A model generated the notes under the pieces. That model was given only the letters and a program-made list of their open reading frames with translations, did no database searches and was not told the DNA's origin. Position numbers and translations under genes: made by a program. Shown here one piece after another: positions 43,609 through 51,780 of a stretch of 52,362 nt of DNA (the stretch's first letter is position 1; each line of letters opens with the position of its first letter). The DNA comes from Deltaproteobacteria bacterium (GTDB lineage Bacteria; Myxococcota_A; Polyangia; JAAYKL01), in NCBI GenBank assembly GCA_016937015.1, contig JAFGWT010000387.1, forward strand, positions 1 to 52,362, read 5' to 3'.

Positions 43609-44256
43609 ATGACAGCGTTTTTATCAATTATTAAAGCCAGTTATGCTAGATATGCCCTGTTTGGGGCAGTGTTGCTGTGTCTGGGAATTGCATGTGAAGA
43701 AGATGATGGACTCGGGTCACTGACAAAGACCACATATGACGGCAACCCCGATATATTTATGATGGGGCAATCCAATGCCAATGATGATTTGGCGGCCGAA
43801 ATAGCCAAAGCCAGCGGGAAAACCATTCATCAGATTAGCCATGGGGGACAGGCAATCCATCGCTGGTTTGAAGACCCATATAACTGGCTGGAATCGGATA
43901 TGGCATTTCTGGGCAATCGAACCTTTCAGTACTTCATATGGTTTCAGGGCGAAAGCAATCTGACAAACCGGGCGAAATACGAAGATATGCTCAAGCAGAT
44001 TATCGAGGCTGCAAGTCCCTCAACGGCGCCTGTTGTGATCATCGTGGGCGTCTGGGTCAGTGACCCGGACCCTGCGGCATTCCGCAATTATCAGATGGCC
44101 ATGTGTGACCGAAACGAGAATTTTTATTTTGTGGATTCAATGGGGTGTGAGCGGTCAGATGGGGTGCATTTGACCAGAGCCGGGCAGCAATTGCTGGCAA
44201 GGCGAATCAGCAACCTGATAGTGCGTCTTGAAAGTGACATTGAATCAAATCAGTAG
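43609..44256 (+). CDS. GQSN-type carbohydrate esterase lipoprotein (SGNH-like)
   Basis: The ATG at 43609 gives 215 residues with a lipoprotein signal (YALFGAVLLCLGIAC). An acidic EEDDG follows the Cys. The catalytic block is IFMMGQSNAND (Ser55), and the C-terminal pair is DGVHLT (Asp184, His187), with an IWFQGESNLTN block between. This is the arrangement of SGNH esterases of the sialate O-acetylesterase / CE6 xylan acetyl-esterase group. It probably removes acetyl groups from a polysaccharide at the cell surface. GGGGA lies about 14 bases upstream, a poor distance, so TTG at 43603 is a possible alternative start. It is directly downstream of the decayed transposase. Confidence 0.8.
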   Translation: MTAFLSIIKASYARYALFGAVLLCLGIACEEDDGLGSLTKTTYDGNPDIFMMGQSNANDDLAAEIAKASGKTIHQISHGGQAIHRWFEDPYNWLESDMAFLGNRTFQYFIWFQGESNLTNRAKYEDMLKQIIEAASPSTAPVVIIVGVWVSDPDPAAFRNYQMAMCDRNENFYFVDSMGCERSDGVHLTRAGQQLLARRISNLIVRLESDIESNQ

Positions 44257-44672
44257 TCTGTTCCATCGCCGTACTGATCACATACCTGTGGTGTACATTT
44301 GCGCTGTTCCGCGACTGGTATGGTAAATATTTAATATGAGGGGGAACACGGGGGTTCAAACAGCGATACCCGGCCGGGATTCGTTCCGGTCCTGTTTATT
44401 GTCGGTGGCAGTGCATCAATCGCGGCAGTGATATGGGCCGTATACGACATAGTCACGGTCCATCGGGCAGCGCAGGGTAAAACCTTGGAAGACAAAATAT
44501 ATTTGGGACGCTGTTGCCAACGGTTGTGGTTTCCGGGGAGAGAGAAGTGATTCCCGGCATAGGCGTGGGCGTTGCATTCTGAGTTGCGGCTTTTCCGAAC
44601 ATTCTCGTAAATTATTGCGGTTTTAAAAGTCGGGCTTTAAAGAAGCGAACGAATACATTATCCTCCCCCACT
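44257..44672. other. Long intergenic region before the kinase gene
   Basis: The 416 bases hold no plausible gene. A weak promoter-like pair (TTGCGG, about 16 bases, TTAAAG; about 44617-44644) is just before the kinase. No ribosome site is seen: the stretch directly before the ATG is C-rich (CCTCCCCCACT), so initiation may be leaderless or SD-independent. Confidence 0.35.
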
Positions 44673-46646
44673 ATGACGCGGAATAAACACTCAGGCAAGG
44701 TGCTGGACGGCAGGTATGAGATTCTCTCCCTCCTGGATGAAGGTGGGATGGGGGCTGTGTACCTGGGACGCCATGTCAAGTTGGGGCGCAGCGTGGCGGT
44801 GAAAATCCTCCATGGCGAGCTCAAGGGAAACAAGGATGTGGTCGCCCGATTTTACCGGGAAGCGCAGGCGGCGTCGGGTATTTCTCATCCCAATATCATC
44901 GACGTGTATGACGTGGGCGTCGCGGATTGGGGGGAACCCTACCTGGTGATGGAGTATTTATCGGGAGAGAATCTCGCCAGCCTGCTTAAGCGCAAAGGTC
45001 CCATTTCCCTGGCCGCTGCCTGCGGCATCATGGAGCCGGTACTTCGGGCTCTCCATGCCGCACACGAGCGAGGAATCGTTCATCGGGACCTCAAGCCCGA
45101 CAACATTTTTCTCATGCGCCAGGAGGACGCCCCCCCTATCATTAAGGTGATTGACTTTGGTATTTCCAAATTTCTGCAGACGGAACAGACAAAGCTCACT
45201 CGAACCGGGGCGCTGCTGGGAACCCCCTCCTACATGTCGCCGGAACAGGCGCGGGGGCGAGGCGCTTTCGATCACCGGGCTGACATCTATGCCATGGGGG
45301 TTGTGCTTTATTCCATGCTGTGCGGCAGCCTGCCATTTGTGGGCGAGAGCTACAATGATTTGATTGTCAATATCCTGACCGAGCCGGTGAAAAATCCCAT
45401 TGAAGCTTACCCTGACTTTCCGGCAGAGGCTGAGCCCATTGTCATGCGCCTTTTGGAGAAGGACCCGGAGCGTCGATTTGCCACGTGTCTGGAATTACTG
45501 GAGGCCCTGGCGTCGCTTGAGGCATTTGCGGACAGACAGACGGCACTCATTGACTTAACCGCCGATATGCCGGAATCGTTTTTTGCCACCGGGGATTTGG
45601 GCGATACCGATGAATTTTTGGAGGAGATAGCGGCCACTGTCTACGCTGAGATGGGGGAAAATGAGGCGGAGACGGTACTGGATAAACCTTTGGAGGCGTT
45701 GGAGGAGGTTGTCGGGCTGTTTGCGGAGGCGAAACCGTCGGAGGACGCCAGATCCAACAGGCAGGGAAGCCGTTGGCGCGTGCCGCTATTTATTGTGGGA
45801 CTGGTTGTGGTGGGGATATGGATAGGACTGTATGTGACAGGGGTGATGTCGACGCCACTGCCACAATCGACTGACCCCGTTGATATAACAGGGGACGGGC
45901 TGTCTGGTTTGTCTTCGACACAATCGTCTTTGGGGGAAGATGGAAATACAACGGACTCCCCGGATGGCAGCGTCTCTCAGAAAAATGATGACGGCAGCGG
46001 TTTCGCCCCATCGATCACTGACGCCCATTTGCATGCAACCGATGACCAGTTGGAAGGAATCGATAGCGAATCGGGGATAGTCACCGAGGATGCAACAGGT
46101 GATAGTGCGCAAATTGAGTCCGCACAAAACGAATCACCTGGCGACGACACCCCGTTGGCACCAGTTGGTGACGATGCGCCTGCCGATGCAGGGCCAGCGA
46201 AATCAGAGCCGGATTCCAAAGTGTCTGCACCCGGTATATCCCTGACGAGCAACATCTCCTCGCCAGCGGCAGACATGCCTGAAACGCAGCGTGCCGGGGC
46301 AGTGGCGAATTCGGTGGCGCCTTTGGATGAGCCGGTGACGGTTAGACCGACAGATGTCGATGCGGCCCTGTCGCCACTTACGCCCACTGAGGTCAACAGA
46401 CTTGTGGAGACGCGACATAAAAAGGTAATGACCTGTTACGATATCGCCCGGGCGAAAACCCCGGGTCTGGAGGGTATTCTGGAGCTGAAGGTGGGAATGG
46501 CCGGTTCCACCGTGGAAGTGACAGTCACCGGCGGCAACATATCCGGTTTTTTATCCACCTGTGTAACTCAAGTCATCCGCTCCATCACCGTCCCCCCCAA
46601 CGACGGCACCCTGGTGGAAATTCTCAAGGAATATGAGTTTCGTTAA
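44673..46646 (+). CDS. Membrane Ser/Thr protein kinase with AgmX/PglI-like C-terminus
   Basis: A 657-residue Hanks-type kinase. The N-terminal kinase domain (about 15-285) has the P-loop DEGGMGAVYLG, Lys44 in VAVKIL, the catalytic HRDLKPDN (Asp139), the metal site DFGISK (Asp161), and GTPSYMSPEQARG. A single membrane helix is at about 370-393 (LFIVGLVVVGIWIGLYV). An acidic Ser/Thr/Asp/Pro-rich segment (to about 570) and a C-terminal domain (about 572-657: VNRLVETRHKKVMTCYDIA..LEGILELKV..TCVTQVIRSI) follow. This C-terminus fits the AgmX/PglI C-terminal, TonB-like family known from myxobacterial motility proteins. It may sense an envelope or motility cue. No partner gene is adjacent. Confidence 0.88.
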   Translation: MTRNKHSGKVLDGRYEILSLLDEGGMGAVYLGRHVKLGRSVAVKILHGELKGNKDVVARFYREAQAASGISHPNIIDVYDVGVADWGEPYLVMEYLSGENLASLLKRKGPISLAAACGIMEPVLRALHAAHERGIVHRDLKPDNIFLMRQEDAPPIIKVIDFGISKFLQTEQTKLTRTGALLGTPSYMSPEQARGRGAFDHRADIYAMGVVLYSMLCGSLPFVGESYNDLIVNILTEPVKNPIEAYPDFPAEAEPIVMRLLEKDPERRFATCLELLEALASLEAFADRQTALIDLTADMPESFFATGDLGDTDEFLEEIAATVYAEMGENEAETVLDKPLEALEEVVGLFAEAKPSEDARSNRQGSRWRVPLFIVGLVVVGIWIGLYVTGVMSTPLPQSTDPVDITGDGLSGLSSTQSSLGEDGNTTDSPDGSVSQKNDDGSGFAPSITDAHLHATDDQLEGIDSESGIVTEDATGDSAQIESAQNESPGDDTPLAPVGDDAPADAGPAKSEPDSKVSAPGISLTSNISSPAADMPETQRAGAVANSVAPLDEPVTVRPTDVDAALSPLTPTEVNRLVETRHKKVMTCYDIARAKTPGLEGILELKVGMAGSTVEVTVTGGNISGFLSTCVTQVIRSITVPPNDGTLVEILKEYEFR

Positions 46647-47055
46647 CAGAGAATCAGGTCTGGGTTGCAAAAAATGCCGCAACCGCGCCGTTCCCGTTCC
46701 ACAAGTAATACACCGTGGCCGTTCAATCAGCGCGTACGCCATACACAGTATTCTGATACCTCGCGCGAGGTATTTTATCTGGTATATCGAATCGAGGCAT
46801 CTGAATGAATAAAAACACGTTAGTATTTATTAGGTTGTGTTTGCTTGATTCACAGTCTTTCTCCTTCAATGCGAGGGGCCCTGCCCATACCTCATCCCGG
46901 TTGCGCAGGGAGATTTTTCAATTGTCACAAACGGCTATTCCATCCCCAATGCATCAACATCTGGAACCGTGCATGTTTCAGATTCAGAAGTGCGGATAGC
47001 CTGGCGTGACAGCAGTGGCGCGATGCGCAAACGATGGCGGGAAACATTTCTGAAT
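46647..47055. other. Intergenic region with an 18-bp palindrome
   Basis: A perfect palindrome ATACCTCGCGCGAGGTAT (46756-46773) is followed by TTTATC and may end the kinase transcript, about 110 bases past its stop. No other gene is supported: a short frame at 46805 has an SD-like GAGG but poor composition. The rest shows nothing clear. Confidence 0.4.
46756..46779 (+). terminator. Possible terminator or operator palindrome after the kinase gene
   Basis: An ATACCTC/GAGGTAT stem with GCGC loop is followed by a short T run (TTTATC). The weak T run makes an operator or a processing hairpin equally possible. Confidence 0.35.
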
Positions 47056-48051
47056 TCAGCGCATCTGCTTTTTTGAAAACGCGTAGAAGATTCGCAGCGA
47101 GATGCCAATAAAGTATCCACCCAATGTGAATTTGTCGCGGTCGCCCACGCCAACGATTGGGTTTTTTATAGTATAGCCGCCTTCAATCTGAAGGCGCAGA
47201 AGCAGGTCGCGCAACCGCAGTCCGGGGCCTGTAAAAAGAGTTGCTTCGCCGGAAAATCCGGAGGTGGCGGACCCCGTAAGCCCTGGGAAATCCACCTGCG
47301 CGGTTAAATGGGACCAGGTGCCGCCAAGGGATGTGCCCAAATCAAACACGACGCGCGCTGATGGATTGAATCTGACAGCACATTCAGCGCCAAGTGACAG
47401 GTTGAAAAATCGCACAGCACCCAGAACCACGTCGGCTTCGCCCGTATCAAATCCCAGATACAGGCCAGGGAACCAGCGCTTTTTAAAATTTTTTCCGATG
47501 GATAGCTGACTGTGAAACACGGGGAATCCATTGGGCAAAGAAAGTCGGCGGGCGCCCGCACCAATGGCCGCCATCCATTCCTTCTCTTCATCACCGGGAC
47601 GGAACGTATTTCTGGCCACCGCTTCAGCCGCAGCCACGTCCACCGAGGGGGCATTTGAGTTTTTCGGGGATGGAGTTTTCAGGAGCAACTCTGACCAGGA
47701 GGCTTTGTAAAGTTGAGCGATAGCCAGGGCCAGCATGCGATCAGCGCCGTCACGAGTGTTTGCCGATATGGTACGTTGCATTTTTTTTTCGGTAATGGGG
47801 TCCCAGACTTCGATGTTGACATAGTCTGTCCCTGGCTCACACGTCAGGTTCACTCGCATGCCATCCACACGATTGATGAATTGCCCGGACGTCTGCAATT
47901 CAATAATGACCAGTTGCGTGATGGCGTGCAGATCAAACAGGGGACAATCGGTGGCGTGTACGAATGCGCCGGCGCGCTTCGAATACACGGCAATCAGTAG
48001 CATTGTCGCAACGAGGCGGATGATGAGTTGTGAGCGCCATCCCTCCATCAT
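47056..48051 (-). CDS. Outer-membrane beta-barrel-like protein of an ECF operon
   Basis: A 331-residue exported protein (signal IIRLVATMLLIAVYSKRAGAF). The C-terminal about 180 residues have alternating hydrophobic strands with aromatic ends (LSIGKNFKKRWFPGLYLGFD, LTGSATSGFSGEATLFTG, FTLGGYFIGISLRIFYAF), as in beta-barrels. The N-terminal part (about 35-140) is soluble. Its ATG overlaps the stop of the FecR-like gene (ATGA), so it is the last gene of the sigma/FecR operon. No exact family is recognised. A receptor or pore role is inferred from the shape and position. Confidence 0.65.
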   Translation of the reverse strand: MMEGWRSQLIIRLVATMLLIAVYSKRAGAFVHATDCPLFDLHAITQLVIIELQTSGQFINRVDGMRVNLTCEPGTDYVNIEVWDPITEKKMQRTISANTRDGADRMLALAIAQLYKASWSELLLKTPSPKNSNAPSVDVAAAEAVARNTFRPGDEEKEWMAAIGAGARRLSLPNGFPVFHSQLSIGKNFKKRWFPGLYLGFDTGEADVVLGAVRFFNLSLGAECAVRFNPSARVVFDLGTSLGGTWSHLTAQVDFPGLTGSATSGFSGEATLFTGPGLRLRDLLLRLQIEGGYTIKNPIVGVGDRDKFTLGGYFIGISLRIFYAFSKKQMR

Positions 48052-49259
48052 TGTGCAAGCGCTTTCATTCGTTGCGCGTGGATGCCGTTGGGATACGTTT
48101 CGATATACCGTTGGGCGGCATCAGCGGCACTCCTTATTTGACCTGCCTGCGTTAGCGAATCGGCAATCGCAGCCAGCGCATCCTCAGACAGGTTGCCATC
48201 GGGGGCCACCAGCAGATACTGACGGTACGAACGTGCCGCATCCAGATACCTGCCGGATGAGTAAGCCACATTGCCGAGAGTAAAGTAACAAACGGGAATT
48301 TTGGCATCATCTGGATACGTCTGAATTGCCTGTAGCAACAGCTCTTTGGCGTGGGCAAAGTTCCCATGACGTCGAGCGAGATCAACGTTTTTTAAAATAT
48401 CTTCAATCTGCGGCGCTGACGTATCGGAATCTGGCGTCTCATTCATCGCAGGTTCCTGACTTCTGGCGTCAGTCAGCCCGGTTGCCCTGCTCTTTTTTTC
48501 GTCTTTTTGCGGTTGAATCTTCTTCGGCTTTCCTTTGTTTTTAGTATTGATGTTCTTCTGATATTCAATATCTGTTGCAGTATGGGCTGGCGATGGCGCC
48601 ATTTCAGTCTCTGATTTTTTGTGTTGAAGTGTTTCAAATTGGGTTTGGTACCGTTCCCTGGCGCCCAGAAAGAATTGTTTTTTTCCGTCGACGACAGAGA
48701 CAACCCCTTTGGAAACACTGATGACGACGGCGTTGTTATTCATGTCAATATCAAACGCTGTACCAATAACACGCACCTCAATCTGTCTGATATGAACAAA
48801 AAGGGTTCTATTGCGTTGGGGCAGAATGGCGTAATGAATACGGCCAATGGTTTGAGACATATGTATTTCGTTCGCGTTTTCGCTTTGCAGCATTAACCTG
48901 GCACCTGGAGACAGCACGGCGTTTCCCACTCCGTTGATTTCCAGTGTCGAATCAAAATCAGCGACGGGCGCGCCATCAACATTGCGTGCCGTGTCGTCTG
49001 ATGTCAGTGACTCTGGAGACGGTGCAAAGAGTTGTGCACCAATAAAGACTCCCAGACCGACAAGCAGCGTCGCAGCAGCAGTTAAAATGACTTTGTAGTG
49101 CAACGGGTTCCCCAATGGCGTCTGCAGTACCATCGTTTTGGACTGTGTTCTGCTTTTTGTGATCTGCAGTTGGATGTCTGTAAACACCCGACGTTCCCTA
49201 AGGTCATGCCAGGGGACGGGATCCTGTCTGATCAACTCGGCTATTTTGTCAGTGTTCAT
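48048..49259 (-). CDS. FecR-like transmembrane regulator with C-terminal TPRs
   Basis: A 403-residue protein. A cytoplasmic N-terminus (about 1-50) is followed by a membrane helix (YKVILTAAATLLVGLGVFIGAQL), then a FecR domain (about 100-200: NAVLSPGARLMLQSEN, VEVRVIGTAFDID-like IEVRVIGTAFDIDMNNN, VISVSKGVVSVVDGKKQFFL), a basic/acidic linker, and TPR helices (about 305-400: AKELLLQAIQTYPDDAKIP, VAYSSGRYLDAARSYRQYL, AAQRYIETYPNGIHA). FecR proteins control a partner ECF sigma factor across the inner membrane. It overlaps the sigma gene by 11 bases. The TPR extension is less common for FecR and may bind another envelope protein. Confidence 0.82.
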   Translation of the reverse strand: MNTDKIAELIRQDPVPWHDLRERRVFTDIQLQITKSRTQSKTMVLQTPLGNPLHYKVILTAAATLLVGLGVFIGAQLFAPSPESLTSDDTARNVDGAPVADFDSTLEINGVGNAVLSPGARLMLQSENANEIHMSQTIGRIHYAILPQRNRTLFVHIRQIEVRVIGTAFDIDMNNNAVVISVSKGVVSVVDGKKQFFLGARERYQTQFETLQHKKSETEMAPSPAHTATDIEYQKNINTKNKGKPKKIQPQKDEKKSRATGLTDARSQEPAMNETPDSDTSAPQIEDILKNVDLARRHGNFAHAKELLLQAIQTYPDDAKIPVCYFTLGNVAYSSGRYLDAARSYRQYLLVAPDGNLSEDALAAIADSLTQAGQIRSAADAAQRYIETYPNGIHAQRMKALAQ

Positions 49260-49809
49260 CCCGAATTCTCCGAATCAGCTTTTCCGCCCTGGCAATACGT
49301 CTTTTGCTGGTAGCCACAGAGCAGTCACACAATTTGCTGGTCTCTTCCAGATTCATTTCCAACACTTTGCAGAGAATCCATGGGGCGCGGTATTTGTAAG
49401 GAATTTGCCCGATGAGCGAGTGGGCTTCCATTCTGTCCCCATGGGTGGGCGCCGCAAAATCCTGCCCGTGGACCTCGAACATCTTTTTTTCAACAAATCG
49501 CAGTTGTCTTCGTCGCGCGGCAGCATAGCGGCTGGTGGACCTCACGGCAATGGTGGCCAGCCAGGTTTTCAGTACTGTTGCATCCCTCACGCTTCCAATA
49601 CACTTAACAGCGGTAACAAAGGTATCCTGTACAATATCATCCAAATCCGCGTCATTGCCCATCAGCCGATACGCAATGGCCGCGATGTATCGCGCATACT
49701 TTCGGTACATCGCAGAGACGGCGTCATCGTCACCCAGTCGAATGCGGGATACCAACTCATAGTCACTATCTATCGACAGTGTATTTACATGGACCTGTTG
49801 CATATTCAT
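49249..49809 (-). CDS. ECF-type RNA polymerase sigma factor
   Basis: A 186-residue sigma-70 family factor. Region 2 (about 20-85) has LVSRIRLGDDDAVSAMYRKYARYI, DADLDDIVQDTFVTAV and LKTWLATIAVRST. Region 4 (about 125-180) has LIGQIPYKYRAPWILCKVLEMNLEETSKLCDCSVATSKRRIARAEKLI, a helix-turn-helix for the -35 element. It heads a minus-strand operon with the FecR and outer-membrane genes, matching the sigma/anti-sigma/outer-membrane cassette type. ATG 49809 is used; ATG 49803 is also possible. It probably drives its own and the divergent beta-helix gene, which is inference from the shared region. Confidence 0.88.
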   Translation of the reverse strand: MNMQQVHVNTLSIDSDYELVSRIRLGDDDAVSAMYRKYARYIAAIAYRLMGNDADLDDIVQDTFVTAVKCIGSVRDATVLKTWLATIAVRSTSRYAAARRRQLRFVEKKMFEVHGQDFAAPTHGDRMEAHSLIGQIPYKYRAPWILCKVLEMNLEETSKLCDCSVATSKRRIARAEKLIRRIRDEH

Positions 49810-49837
49810 CCATATGTGCAAATTTCGCTGAAAAATC

Positions 49838-49965
49838 AGCTCAAAAAAAAATATTTTTTTTGTGTGAGCTCGTTTCGCGCAATTTTGCGCACTAACAGGT
49901 GAAACGGATAGCGCGCACCGTGTGTTTTTGTTGGTTCCATTGCTGGAACCGCTCCTCAACTGAGG
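49838..49965. promoter_or_regulatory. Stacked inverted repeats in the ECF divergent promoter
   Basis: Four inverted repeats lie between the sigma gene and the beta-helix lipoprotein: AGCTCA...TGAGCT (49838-49870) around a long A/T tract, GCGCAA-TT-TTGCGC (49877-49890), GGTTCC...GGAACC (49933-49950) and CCTCA-AC-TGAGG (49954-49965). Such density suggests one or more operators. The A/T tract can also fold as a hairpin. Confidence 0.5.
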
Positions 49966-49999
49966 AAAAGCCGGATATTATCTCGAAACGGAGTTGAAA

Positions 50000-51715
50000 A
50001 TGACAAAAATGTACGCAAGGCCAGGTAAGAGGACAAAAAATGAAAAAAACGGCGATTGGTTACGTCGCTGGGTAATTGCAATGAGTTCATACAAACGCGC
50101 GTTCAGGCGCATTGTTTCTGCTAAAGCCCAAACAAATGACATCTGTGTTCGTTTCATGCAGTTGAGTACCGCGATGGCTTTCATTTGTATGCCAGGAATT
50201 TTGCTCTCAGGTTGTGTTGATGATGATATCATCAGTGTCGACCCCGATTACAATGGCGCCACCGAGAATCTTTCCTGTGATCCGGTACCTGTGTGCCCCA
50301 CTGAATGTCGTTACTACGTTAGCATAAATGGCGACGATAGCGCGGATGGACAGAGTTGGAAAACGGCATTGCGACAGATTCAGCCCGCTATCAACAAAGC
50401 CAGCTGCGCTGTGACAGCGTGCAAGCAAATCACGCAGTGCGATGTTTGGGTGGCGGGTCAAAAAAGGCAAAAAATCCTATCGTCAACAAAGACTGACTAC
50501 TCCATGAAGCCGGATGGCAGTGGAAAGAATGATACAATTCGTCTGCGTGACCGCGTCAATCTGTATGGAGGCTTTGAAGGCACCGAGACGACGCCGGATG
50601 ACCGCTGGTTCGTACAGAAACCGGATGTTGCCAACTGGTCACTTATGTACACCATGGACCTGATTCCCCGCCTTGGCGCTGTTGGTCGCATCATGGAAGT
50701 GGATGGACGATCGCGCGTAGATGGGTTTGAATTTCTCGGCGGATTAACTGATATCGTGGCGGAAGAGTGGCAAGGTGGCGGTGCCATTTGGGCGCACGGT
50801 CAGAATGTGACGATAGCCAATTGCATGTTCGAAGTGAATGGCGGCAAGGATGTTTCAGCGGGGGGAGCGATTTTCGTGGACGGTGGTGATGCGCAGATAT
50901 CGTACTCGGTGTTCACCGGTAACAGCGCCGATACCGGGGGCGCCATTGCGCTGCTGGGGAGCGGTGCCGTAACGATTGACCGATGCGCTTTTAATGATAA
51001 CAAGGCGCGGGTTTCGGGGGGAGCGATTCACAAAACGAATGCTGAGGCGTTGAAAGTCAGTAATTCCATTTTTTATCACAATTCATCTTCGCAGTATGGT
51101 GGCGCTATTGGGGTCGACCACCTGACGTCGTATGCCAACACTGAATACAATACTGAAGAGGTGTTGTTTAAAATCTCGAACGCGTTCTTTGTGGCCAATG
51201 AGTCGCGGTCAGGGGGAAGTGCCATTTCAGTGGTAGGTCCAGCGCCTGATGACAGAGAACCGATTGTGCAGAGCTGTACTTTTTTCAATAATACAGACTT
51301 GTACGCCGGCGTCACAGTTGGCCTTGGCAAAAGGGGTATTGATCGCGGATTTGGTACAGTGACCAACAGTATTATATGGTCTGAAACAATGCCTGATGCA
51401 AAGTCGGTCATTGCGAGAAAAATATCAAACAGTGTTGTGAAAAACTGGCGTCTGATGGAAGGTGAGATGATCGGAGAAGGCATTATTGATTCAGACCCAA
51501 TGATTACTCTGGTGCGATTTTCTGACTACTGGCCATGGTGGTCATACACCCTCGCACCGAATTCGCCATGCATTGACAGCGGTTTGGCAGACACTTCCCC
51601 GGCCACCGATCTCTCTGGCAACCCTCGTGTCGATATTTCTTCAGTTGAAAATACCGGAGCCGGTGCCATCAATTATTCAGATATTGGCGCCATCGAATTT
51701 GTTGAAGCGCAGTAG
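50000..51715 (+). CDS. Lipoprotein with right-handed beta-helix, divergent from the ECF operon
   Basis: The ATG at 50000, seven bases after GGAG, gives 571 residues. A long N-terminal region precedes a lipoprotein-like signal (STAMAFICMPGILLSGC), so a later start (50156) is possible. The body has short repeats with GGAI steps and asparagine-rich turns: GGAIWAHGQNVTIANCMFE, GGAIFVDGGDAQISYSVF, GGAIALLGSGAVTIDRCAF, GGAIHKTNAEALKVSNSIF. This is the right-handed parallel beta-helix pattern found in polymorphic-membrane and pectate-lyase-like proteins. Function unknown; surface location is likely. Its gene is divergent from the ECF sigma gene and may be its target. Confidence 0.75.
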   Translation: MTKMYARPGKRTKNEKNGDWLRRWVIAMSSYKRAFRRIVSAKAQTNDICVRFMQLSTAMAFICMPGILLSGCVDDDIISVDPDYNGATENLSCDPVPVCPTECRYYVSINGDDSADGQSWKTALRQIQPAINKASCAVTACKQITQCDVWVAGQKRQKILSSTKTDYSMKPDGSGKNDTIRLRDRVNLYGGFEGTETTPDDRWFVQKPDVANWSLMYTMDLIPRLGAVGRIMEVDGRSRVDGFEFLGGLTDIVAEEWQGGGAIWAHGQNVTIANCMFEVNGGKDVSAGGAIFVDGGDAQISYSVFTGNSADTGGAIALLGSGAVTIDRCAFNDNKARVSGGAIHKTNAEALKVSNSIFYHNSSSQYGGAIGVDHLTSYANTEYNTEEVLFKISNAFFVANESRSGGSAISVVGPAPDDREPIVQSCTFFNNTDLYAGVTVGLGKRGIDRGFGTVTNSIIWSETMPDAKSVIARKISNSVVKNWRLMEGEMIGEGIIDSDPMITLVRFSDYWPWWSYTLAPNSPCIDSGLADTSPATDLSGNPRVDISSVENTGAGAINYSDIGAIEFVEAQ

Positions 51716-51780
51716 ACCGAAACAATATTCAGTAAAACATTAATGGTAGTGGGGCAGGGGGGGCAGCTTTACGATTCTGT

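Noticed and set aside
46805-46999. Short plus-strand frame with an SD-like GAGG.
   Set aside because: The composition and lack of any domain make it unlikely; left as intergenic.
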